Shown in pieces: positions 19,072 to 27,640 of a stretch of DNA of 64,000 nt. Position 1 is the stretch's first letter, and every line of letters starts with the position of its first letter. Under the pieces are notes generated by a model. The model saw only the letters and a list, made by a program, of their open reading frames with translations, had not been told where the DNA came from and did not search any database. A program made the position numbers and the translations under genes. Source of the stretch: Choricystis sp. odSpoLacu1 (Eukaryota > Chlorophyta > Trebouxiophyceae); contig OY253657.1 of the NCBI GenBank assembly GCA_958009055.1, positions 124,001-188,000 on the forward strand, given 5' to 3'.

Positions 19072-21286
19072 ATGAAGGTGAGGCTTCAGGTGGCCGCAAT
19101 CCGCCTGGGGAGGACGCGGCCCGGGCGTCCGCGCTCGGTTACCGTCCCCTTATCCCCTCCGATTGGCTGCTTGTGCGCCCCCCCGCGCCTCCTCCCACAC
19201 GCTCACACACCCCGATCCCAACCCCACTACGCACTCCACACAGCCCACCACCCTGCCCCGCCCCCTGGGCGCGGACCCGCCCCGCGCCCCCGCGCGCCGC
19301 CGCGCGCCGCGCCCTTCGCACGCCGCGGCCAGCGACACCGACCTGGTTGCGATGCTGCGCGACGCGATGAAGGAGGGCAATGCCAAGGCATCGGCGCCTG
19401 TGTCGCCGGCGACGCCGCCGCCGCCCGCGTTCACACCGCCGCCGGTCGCGCCGCCCGGGCCCTCCGCAGCCCCTCCCACAACCTCCCTGCCGTCGCTGAA
19501 AGGCCTGGACTACGACGCTCTGACCCGCAAAGCGCCCAAGGCGCCCGCGCCGGACGGCGGCTTTTCGATGAAGAGCCTGTTTGGTGGTGGTGGTGGCGCC
19601 GCGCCACCCACCGCGCCCGCCACCCCGCCTGCCGACACCCCCTCCCTGTCGGACAAGTTGGCCGAAATGAAGGCGGCGGCGACAGCGGCTGCATCGCAGG
19701 TGGCGGCATCGACTCCCAAGCCGCCGTCGGTGGATGTAGCCGCGGCCACGAGCGCCGCGAAGACGGCGCTCGCAGAAAAGGCGGCCGCCGCCAAAGCGGC
19801 TGCCGCGAAAGCAGCCATCGCCACCAAGACCAAGGCGGCGGCAGCCGTGAAAGTGGCGTCGCCAGTCGTGACCCCTCCCTCCCTCCCCCCCACGGCTGCC
19901 AAGTCCGCCGCCGCCGCCAAAACAGCCCTCGCCTCGAAGGTGGCCTCCGTCAAGGCCGCCACCGCCGCCAAAACGTCGGTCGCGGTCGGCGGCGTGGTCG
20001 GAGGCGCGTCCGATGTGGTCGGAGGCGCGGTGGGCGGTGCCAAGAGTGTGGCGACGGATGCAGCCGCCGCCGCGTCCTCCGCGGCGGCGGCGGCTGCCTC
20101 GGCTGCCGCCCAACAAGTGGGCGGCGCCACCCGCGTCGTGGGTGGCGCCGTGGACGGCGCCACCCGGGTGGTGGGAGGCGCGGTGGACGGCGCCTCGCGC
20201 GCGGTCGGCGGCGCGGTCGAAACCGCTGCCTCCTCCGCCACCGCGGCCGTCGACGCGGCTGCATCCACCGTCTCCAACACCGTGTCCGGCGTCACGTCTG
20301 CCGCTTCCTCCGCCCTGGCGGACGTGGTGTCGCACCTGCCCGCGCCCCTCCGCGACGGCCTCGCGGCAGCGGCCCCGTCCGCCGCGCGCGTTGCGGCGCG
20401 CGCGGCAGAGGACCCGGGCGCCGCCGCCGCCCTGGCCGGCCTGTTCATCGGCGTGCCTGCCACCCTGTACCTGCGCGCACGCTTCGCAGGCCATGCTGGC
20501 ATCCTCTCCCCTGTGACCGTTGCGGCGCGCCTCTCTTCCGACGCCCCCTCCCTCCTGCTGGACGTGCGCACCGACGCCGCCCGCGCTCGGTCCGGCGTGC
20601 CCGACCTCAAGGGGCGGGCCAGGGGGCGGGGCGTGGCGTTGCCTCCCGTCCAACTGCCGGCAGGGAAGGCACGCACCGTGCGGTCTTCCTCCGACGTCGA
20701 AGACGCGGTCGCCGGCGTCCTGGCCGCCGGCCTTGCCAAAGGCGGTCCTAAGGTGCCGCTGTACGTGCTGGACGGTGGCGACGGGGCGGCGCTGCGGATC
20801 GCGCGCGCCGCGCGCGCCGCGGGCGTCGCGCGCCCCTTTGTCGTCGAGGGCGGCTTCCCCGCCTGGACGCGCGCCGGCCTCCCCATCCGCCCAGATGGGC
20901 TGACCTATGAGGCCTCCCCCGCCGACGCGCTGGCTGATGCAGCGGACGCGCTCGCCGCGTCGGTTGGCGGCGCTGCCGCGTCTGCGACCTCGTCCCCCAC
21001 TCAACTCGCAGTCCTCGGCGCCGGCCTCCTCACCGCCGCCGTGGCCGCCCTCAACTGGAAGTTCACGCTGGAGCTGGTTGGCGTGCTGGGGCTGGCGGCG
21101 ACGGCGTGCACAAAGGTGGCCAGCTATGAGAGTCCGAGCGAGTTGGCGGCCGACGTGGGGGGCGCGCTGCGCGCGGCGCGCGGCGCGGCCGCCAAAACTG
21201 CTGGCGCGGCCGGCAGCCTGAGTGGCGGCGGGGGTGGTGGAGTCGCGGACGCGGAGGAGGACGCGGCTGCATCGTCGGCGGAGTAG
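19072..21286 (+). CDS. thylakoid rhodanese-domain protein (CAS/TROL-like)
   Basis: The supported frame runs from an acceptor at 19243 to 21286. A two-codon first exon (ATGAAG, 19072-19077, donor GTGAGG) is proposed because no in-frame ATG lies near and the phase fits, giving about 682 residues. The protein has an Arg/Pro-rich start, long Ala/Lys helices, and about four copies of an 11-residue repeat like TRVVGGAVDGA (about residues 250-330). It then has one membrane helix (LFIGVPATLYLRA), a rhodanese fold beginning SPVTVAARL and SLLLDVRTDA and ending VVEGGFPAWTRAGLPIR, and a C-terminal hydrophobic pair. The catalytic Cys loop reads LDGGDGAALR, so the enzyme-type Cys is absent. This order resembles plant CAS (calcium-sensing) and TROL (FNR tether) proteins; which one is unresolved. 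Confidence 0.65.
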
Positions 21287-21372
21287 AGAGAGAGGGAGGG
21301 AGAGAGAGTGTGTGTTGTGTGTGGTGGGAAGCGATGAAAGAACAGGGGTTACAAATCGCGTTCTTTTTTCCA

Positions 21373-22053
21373 TCACACCCACGCCTGCATCTCGTCCAGC
21401 ACGGCCGCCAGGGCGGCCGCTATGGCGGTCGTTGCCCCAGGCGGCGCAGTGGAAACATCCAACTCGACATCGTCGACGTCGGTCGATGACAACGACGCGG
21501 TGGGTGCAGGTTCATTTTTTTCGTCACCACCCCCGCCCCACTCAATGACCACGTCCTCAAACTCAAAGCCCGGCCTCGGCCGCCCCCTCACGACAACGAT
21601 AGAGGCGTGGCCGGCGACAGATGCAACGCGGAGGGACGCGACCCCCGCGTCCGCGCCCGCGCGCCGCACCGCCGCCTTCAACGCCTCCTTGGCTCGCTCT
21701 GACACGTCTCGATCCTCCCACGTGCCCGCCGCATTCCACAGGGAGGCGGAACCCGCGGCGGCGGCGGCGGCAGCGGTGGCTGCCGCTGCGCGGTCGGGGG
21801 ACAGGCGCACGGGGGGAGGGGGAGGGGCGGACGTGGTGCCGCCCGTCCAGTAGCGGTAGCCGATGGTGGTGGTGGGGGGGGCGGGGTCGGCCTGTGGGTG
21901 GGGAGACGGGGAAGGAGGGGGGGGGGGGGGTGGTGCAAGCGATTGGATGGCGGCACGGACGGCGAGAGAAGAAGACCAGCGGTGGCAGAGGGAGGCTCTG
22001 ATGCTGGTTGTCTGGCGTGGGTGTGGTGGTGGAGGGTGCGCAGGCCTTACCAT
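21373..22053 (-). CDS. Aha1 N-domain protein (Hsp90 co-chaperone type)
   Basis: Exon 1 is the ATG alone (22053-22051) followed by a GTAAGG donor. Exon 2 is 21891-21373; the product is 173 residues beginning MADPAPPTT. The core matches the N-terminal domain of Aha1: SLWNAAGTWEDRDVSERAKEAL, then SVAGHASIVVVRGRPRPGFEFE and VVIEWGG, as in the WxxxDxxxWxxxxL, VxGxAxxxxRKGK and ELxWxG positions of the family. In Aha1 this domain binds the middle domain of Hsp90 and stimulates its ATPase. The C-terminal AHSA1 domain of full Aha1 is absent; the rest is a polar, Ala-rich tail. TGTAA on this strand (plus 21349-21353) lies 20 bases past the stop. Confidence 0.65.
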   Translation of the reverse strand: MVRPAHPPPPHPRQTTSIRASLCHRWSSSLAVRAAIQSLAPPPPPPPSPSPHPQADPAPPTTTIGYRYWTGGTTSAPPPPPVRLSPDRAAAATAAAAAAAGSASLWNAAGTWEDRDVSERAKEALKAAVRRAGADAGVASLRVASVAGHASIVVVRGRPRPGFEFEDVVIEWGGGGDEKNEPAPTASLSSTDVDDVELDVSTAPPGATTAIAAALAAVLDEMQAWV

Positions 22054-22259
22054 GATCGCGGGAGGGGGATTCCCCCCGTTGGAGAGCCGAAGCACAAAGG
22101 GAGCAGAGTGGTGGGTGTTTTTCAGGCGTCGAGAGTCACGTCGCCAACACACTTTTCGTTTCGAGAGCGGCCGCCGCTCTCAAACGCGGCGCCCCTGCCT
22201 TGCCTCTGCCTTCCCCGTGTGCATTGTGCCCCCCCCCCCCCCCCCCCCCGCGACACGCC

Positions 22260-24322
22260 ATGAGAATGGCTCGCCTGCCCAGGCGGGTGGCGCGCGCCGA
22301 GGCGTCCCCGTTGAGCCGCCCGCCGAGAGCGGCGCGCTCTGCGCCCAAGCCGCCCCCCTCCCCCCCCCCGCGCCCGCTCCCCCCCCCCCCCGCGCCGCCC
22401 CCCTGTTCACGGAGGCTGAGCTGGTGGACGTGGCCTCCCTCCCGCCCGCAGTGGCGGGCACGCGGGCCGCCCTGGAGGCGTTGACGTCATTCCAGGGCGT
22501 GTACACAGACTTGGACACACTGACGGAGCAGCTGGAGACGCTGACGGTGAGTTGGGAAGGGTTGGAGTGGGTTTTGCGGCATGGCGACGTGTGTGCGACC
22601 GCAAATGGGGGGGAGGAGGGGAGGGAGGCCCCGCCGGCACGTGAGGGACAGCGACACGCGGGCGGCGGCTCTCTGGCGCCCCTCGGTCGTCGTCGCCCAT
22701 GCAAGCAACCACGCGGCGCGCCCCTGGCTCACCCGCAGTCCCTCCACTCCCCTTCCCCTTCTCCTCAGGGAGAAGACGTCCAGAAAGTCAACGCCGCCCG
22801 GGAGGCCCACCTGGCCGCCCGCGACGCGCGCGAGGCGAGGCGCAAGGCGAAGCGGGCTGCAAAACGGGCCGCGGCCGCGGCTGCGGCCGCCGCCGCCGCC
22901 ACCCCCGCCGCCACCTCTCCCGCCTCGGCACGGCGGGGGCCGGCCTCCCGCAAGCGCCTGCCCCCTGCGGTGAGGCTGGCGGCGCCGGCGGCGGCGTCCG
23001 AGGCTGAGGAACGTGTCGTGTCGACGCGTGCGCTTTCCTCTGCCACCTCCTCCACCTCGGGCTCCGCGGCCCGCGCCACCGCCGCCGCGCGCGGCAGCCG
23101 GCGCGGCGGCGCGGCGTGGGGCAAGCGCGGCACCGCGGCCGCCGCGGCGCCCGCGTTTGCGGGCGTGGTGTCGACGACAGCGGTCGACAAGCCGAAAAAA
23201 GGGGCGGCCGCCAAGAATACCGACAAGAAGGAGGACGAGGAGGGTGCGCCCACCACGACGACTCCCATCACCACCGGCACCGGGGGCGATGATGAGGCAG
23301 GGTTCAAACGCCTCGCCCCCCTGTCCCGCTCGATCAACCGCAACGCGCTCCTCGACGCCGACGGTGAACGCAGGCTCGCCATCGCCGTCCAGTCCGGTCT
23401 GGCCCTGGAAGCCGTGCGAGCGCAAATGGTGGCGGTCGGGGGGGTGGGGGCGGCACCCCCCACCCCCGCCGCCTGGGCTGCGGCGGCAGGCGTGTCCCAA
23501 GCCGAGCTGGCTGCCCGCCTGCGCCGCTCGCGCGCCGCGCGGGAGCGCATGGTGGCCTGCAACACCCGCCTGGTCATTTCCATCGCCCGCCGCTACGTCG
23601 GCCGCGGCCTGGAGCTCGAAGACTTGGTGCAGGAGGGCGTGGCTGGCCTCCTGAAAGGTGTTGAGAAATTCGACCCGTCGCGCGGGTTCAAGTTTTCGAC
23701 GTACGCCCACTGGTGGATCCGCCAAGCCGTCACGCGCGCCATCTCGGAGCATGGGCGCGTGGTGCGCCTGCCTGTGCACCTGCACGAACAGATGGCGCGG
23801 TTGTTGAAGGCGGAGAAGGCACTGACCATCGCGCTCGGGCGCAAGCCGACGCCGGAGGAGGCGGCGGCTGCAGCCAGCATGCCCAGCGCTGAAAAGGTGA
23901 CCGCCCTCAAAAACCTGTACGCTGCCTCGACCTCCATGGAGGAGGTGGTGCCGGGCTCTGCAGAGGGGGAAGGCGGCCCCGTGGAGGCAGGTGACGCCAT
24001 TGAAGACGAAACCCTGCCCGACGCCGCCGCCACCGCCACAATGAAGTCGCTCATGCGCGACTTGGACGGCGTGCTGGCCACCCTGGGTGCGCGCGAGAGG
24101 GGCGTGCTGAGGATGCGGTACGGCCTGGATGATGGGCGCGCCAAAACTCTCGAAGAGATCGGTACCGCTTACTCCGTCACGCGCGAACGCATCCGCCAGA
24201 TCGAGGCCAAAGCCCTGCTCAAGCTGAGGCAGCCCGCCCGGGCGGCTGCCCTGGTGGACTACGCGGGGGAGGGGGCGGGCGTGGCGGCGGGGTGGAAGCA
24301 GGCGTCGACCAAGGCGCGGTGA
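22260..24322 (+). CDS. plastid RNA polymerase sigma-70 factor
   Basis: Nuclear-encoded sigma factor that directs the bacterial-type plastid RNA polymerase to promoters. The ATG at 22260 opens a basic, Ala/Pro-rich transit-like segment, but the following coding frame differs by one. The switch falls in long C runs at about 22351-22403, probably an indel. The intron is 22547-22768 (GTGAGT...CTCAG). In exon 2, region 2 is RMVACNTRLVISIARRYVGR, LELEDLVQEG, GFKFSTYAHWWIRQAV and RAI, covering core binding and the -10 recognition helix. Region 3 includes LGRKPTPEEAA. Region 4 is LGARERGVLRMRYGL and TRERIRQIEAKALLKLR, the -35 helix-turn-helix. A conserved-looking N-terminal helix (FTEAELVDVASLP) precedes region 2. 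The total is near 610 residues. Confidence 0.88.
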
Positions 24323-24688
24323 TGGAGAGGTTGAAAAATGTGTGTTTTGTCTTTTGTTTGCGCCGCCCCACGCCCCTTATCTGTGCCTTTCTCTGCCTGT
24401 TTGCGAAACCCGTCGCTACTTTGTCAACAAGAATTCTTTTTTACCTGCCCTTTCCCCCTTCCACACTTCATGTTTTTGGGTGGCCCTTGTTTTTTTCTTT
24501 TTTGGTGGTGTGCTCCTTTGCTCCACCCCTCTCTGCAAACCAAACCCTTGACTCCACCAGCATTTTCTGGGACGTCCCACTGAACGTCGCAGGAGGTGAA
24601 ACATACAAACGGTTGCGTTGGTGTGGGAATTAAAAAAATGAATAGAACATCACGTCTCTTCTCTCTCTCTCTCTCTCTCTCCTCATCA
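24323..24688. other. intergenic between convergent genes
   Basis: T-rich spacer between the sigma factor and the next minus-strand gene, with a CT dinucleotide run at about 24659-24681. No gene seen. Confidence 0.5.
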
Positions 24689-25813
24689 TCACGCCTTGGC
24701 CTGCGCCCGCATCGGCGGCGGCAGCGGCGGCGCCCGGCGTGGCGCCACGGGGGACAGCGCGGCAAACGGCTCGTCGTCCGAGGGCGGCTGCGGCGCGGCG
24801 GGAACGTCGACGCGGATCGACGACGCGGTAGCAGAGGTGCGTGGCGTTGTGTCGTCGCTCACTGACAGTTGCGCAAGCGGCACGACAACGTCCCCCCCAA
24901 ACGGGTCGAACGTCAGCGTGGGCGGCGTGGCGGGCGCAAACGGGCAGGGAGGCGGCGGCGGCGGCGCCGGCGTGGCGGTGGCGGGGGCGTCGACCGCCGG
25001 GTATGTGTCGCGACCCCCGAAAGCCGTCTCATTCAGCAGCAGCTGCAGAAGCGGAAGAAGCACCCCGCCCTCGCACCCACCCAGCGTGGCCACCACCTCC
25101 TCAAACGAGGGCGGCGGCGGCGCCCGCCCAGACGCCGTCCGTTTCAGCGTCGCCGGCCGCGCGGGCGGCGGCGGCGGCCGCGCCGACGAGGCGGCCGCGC
25201 GCTCCGCCGCGGACCACGTCCACACCCGTTTGAGCAGGGCTAGGCGTAACTCAGCGGCGTGGGCGGCGTCGTGGGAGGCCCACGACGTGCCGGGGGTTGC
25301 GGAGAGAAGAAGGAGGGCCTCCCGTCTCAGCTCGATGGCCACTGTCGCACCCACGTCCGGCGGCAGGGCGGACAGCCCCGCTGGTGGCGCCCCAGCCGCC
25401 CCAGCCGCCTCCACGACCACGTCGTAGCAGGCGAGGGCGGCGGCGACGGCGGCAGAGTCGCCAGCAAAGTGGGCGCGCGCTGCAGCATCACGCAGACACA
25501 CCAGCGCGGACCGCGCGTCGTCGCCGCGGGCGCCGGGAGCATCCATGATGCGAGCGAGGAGGGACGCGAAGCCGGTCGCGATGGTGGGGGGGGGGCAGGG
25601 TGGTGTCGGAAAGGCAGGTGAGGTAGCGCGAGGAAAGGACAGCGGGGGCGTCTGTCGCCTGAGGAACAGAGGGGAGGGCGGTTGGCGTGTTTTCAACCCC
25701 TGCACAGCGGTGCCGTGATTCATAGATGCCGACTGCTGAGGCGGGCGGTGGCAGGGGAGCGCCAGCGCGGCAGCAGGGGAGGGGCGAGGAAGCCGGCGCG
25801 AACGCGCGGTCGG

Positions 25814-25845
<32 letters not shown>

Positions 25846-25898
25846 GACACCGGCGCCCGGCCACTCACATGGCGCGGAGATGACGTGCGCAGCAGCAT
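24689..25898 (-). CDS. unrecognised protein with DPF motif
   Basis: A likely two-exon gene: 25898-25869 (ten codons, donor GTGAGT) and 25735-24689, giving 358 residues; the 5' end is uncertain. I do not recognise the family. A helical part lies at about residues 50-170 (FASLLARIMDAPG, SALVCLRDAAARAHF, AALACYDVVVEAA, AHAAELRLALLKRVWTW), then SFEEVVATLGG and GVLLPLLQLLLNE. The C-terminal half is Pro-rich and has FDPFGGD and DDEPFAALSP; DPF-type tripeptides in a disordered tail are typical ligands of clathrin adaptors. A trafficking role is therefore a guess only. The predicted intron contains a 26-bp GA/CT repeat at about 25815-25840. The gene is divergent from dihydroneopterin aldolase across 133 bp. 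Confidence 0.45.
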
Positions 25899-26031
25899 GG
25901 TTGGTGGGGAGGTGGAGGAAAGGCTCAGGCGGAGGAGCGAGGAAAGTTGGGGCACGATGCAAAAGCGAAGTGTGTCAAAAGCCGAGAAAAAAAGAAAACA
26001 CTCCTTCTCCTCCGCCCCAAACTGCCCTCAA

Positions 26032-26602
26032 ATGCGGCGCGCCGCCGTGGTCGCCGCCACCGCAGCCCGCGCGTGCGGCCCGCCGTCGTCACTAGCGGTA
26101 AGCCGAGAGCAGAGAGAGGGGTAAAGGGTGGTGCTTCCACCCCCCACCCCGACACCCCCCACCCCGACACCCCCCACCCCGACTCACCCCCCCCCTCCAC
26201 ACCCCTCAGCGCCTCGCCTCCACCACCGCCCCCCACGACCGCGTCTTCATCACGGGCGTGCCCGTATTTGCGCGCCACGGCGTGCTGCCCGAGGAAGCGG
26301 TGCTGGGGCAGAGGTTCGTCGTCGACGTCTCTGCCCACCTGGACACCCGCCCCGTGGCCGCCGCGGACGCGGTGGACGCCGGCGCCGGCGTCTCCTACGC
26401 CGACCTGCATGCCGCGGTTGTGCGGATCGTGGGGCGCGGCCCCAGGCGAGCCACGGTGGAAGCACTCGCGACCGCGCTCGCCGACTCGGTCCTATCAGAC
26501 CATGCCAGCGTCGCTGGCGTCACAGTGAAAGTCGCCAAACCCGGCGCCCCGATCGAAGGCTTGTTTGAGAGCGTGGGGTGCGAGCTGACGCGGTGGCGAT
26601 GA
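26032..26602 (+). CDS. dihydroneopterin aldolase
   Basis: Exons 26032-26097 and 26210-26602 give 152 residues. The enzyme cleaves 7,8-dihydroneopterin to 6-hydroxymethyl-dihydropterin and glycolaldehyde in folate synthesis. The fold is marked by VFITGVPVFARHGVLPEEAVLGQRF, which includes the conserved Glu of the pterin pocket, then VVDVSAHLDTRP, VSYADLHAAVVRIV, VEALATALADSVL and VTVKVAKPGAPIEG with the conserved Lys near the end. About 120 residues form the usual single domain. Exon 1 adds an Arg/Ala-rich segment compatible with mitochondrial targeting, where plant folate synthesis occurs in part. The intron carries three near-identical copies of a CACCCCGACACCCCC unit. Confidence 0.88.
26139..26185. 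repeat. short tandem repeat in the aldolase intron
   Basis: About three copies of a 15-16 bp unit (CACCCCGACACCCCC, the last diverging to GACTCACC) just upstream of the acceptor. It probably forms part of the pyrimidine tract. Confidence 0.6.
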
Positions 26603-26675
26603 GAGAGGGAAAAAGGGAGGGGACGGTTTTGCAAACAATGATGACAACAAAAACAAACTGCCACACACAAAATCA

Positions 26676-27224
26676 TCACCAGCCACGCCGAGCCAGGGCG
26701 GCCTCCACGTTGGTCACCAGGGTGGCCAGGTCGGGGCGCGCGGGTGCGGGGGCGGGGGCAGTGTTTTCTTCACCCCCCCACACAGCCTCCCTCTCCACCC
26801 CCTTCCCAGCCTCGGCCTTCCCTCCTCCTTTGCCTTCAGCAAACACGTACGCCCCCCCCGGTCCCGCTTGAGGGTCAAACACCAGTGCGCGGCCGTGGGG
26901 CGGCACCGCTGCCACGCGCGCCGCAGCGCCGTCCGCCCCCCCCTCCCCTCCCGCCACCCCGGCGCACGCGCCGCACACGCACGCCGCCCGCGCCGCTGCC
27001 AGAGCGTGCTCTGCGGCTTCTGCACGGGTGGTGGCCGCGGTGGCTGCGTCCAGCGCGGTGGTGGTGCGTGTGTGTGCTCCAGCAGTGGCGGTGTTACCCG
27101 CGGCCGCTGCCACTGCCCTCAAGCTGGCGTTTTCGGTCGCCAACGCCAGCGTGAGGCGCAGCAGGCGGGCCAGCTTGGCTCGGTCGGAGGGGCACAGATC
27201 GGCCAGGGTGGCGATGGGGCGGCG
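26676..27224 (-). CDS. Ala-rich coiled-coil protein, 5' exon not resolved
   Basis: The supported exon starts after an acceptor (CTCTTCAG) at 27225 and encodes 182 residues in phase 0. The first part, RRPIATLADLCPSDRAKLARL followed by LRLTLALATENASLRA, looks like a conserved short helical domain leading into a coiled coil. Then come Ala-rich helices, a Cys pair motif CVCGAC, a segment RALVFDPQAGPGGAYVFAEG, and a C-terminal helix DLATLVTNVEAALARRGW. I do not recognise the family. One possible first exon is ATGGCCACCCCGACACAG near 27483-27466 with a GTGTGG donor, in phase, but this is weak. The gene converges on dihydroneopterin aldolase with 73 bases between stops. Confidence 0.45.
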   Translation of the reverse strand, partial: RRPIATLADLCPSDRAKLARLLRLTLALATENASLRAVAAAAGNTATAGAHTRTTTALDAATAATTRAEAAEHALAAARAACVCGACAGVAGGEGGADGAAARVAAVPPHGRALVFDPQAGPGGAYVFAEGKGGGKAEAGKGVEREAVWGGEENTAPAPAPARPDLATLVTNVEAALARRGW

Positions 27225-27640
27225 CTGAAGAGAGAAGGTTGGGAGGTGGAAGGGTGAAAAACGTGTGTCTAAAGAAAAACACGCGCCCGCGCCCTCAGGG
27301 CAGTGTCAAGACATGCATGATGCCGGCACACAGCAGTGCTGGTGGAGAGGCCTCTCGCTTCCCCGCGGCGTGGACAAAGGGACGGCCATCTTGCCATCGC
27401 GCCCCGCTCGCTGTGCTGCCGCGCGCGCAGGCGGGGATTTCCCTGCCGCTCCCGCCCCCCACACCTGTGTCGGGGTGGCCATTATGCCTGTGTATGAGAA
27501 CGTGTGGAAAAAGGTGGCTCAGAGAGACGGCGCGCAGAGCGTCAGAAAAAAAGAGTAACGCAGCTCGTTACACAAAAAATCGACGTTTAGCGCGAGGCGC
27601 GGCCTCTCGCGCCCCATCCCCACCCCACCCCACACCCACC
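27225..27640. other. divergent intergenic region
   Basis: This should hold the first exon and promoter of the minus-strand coiled-coil gene and the promoter of the SIZ-type gene. No other coding signal is evident. Confidence 0.4.

Noticed and set aside
19162..19243. Start of the CAS/TROL-like protein in the contiguous frame at 19163
   Set aside because: The codon there is TTG, and the segment up to 19243 looks like an intron end (pyrimidine-rich, CACACAG).
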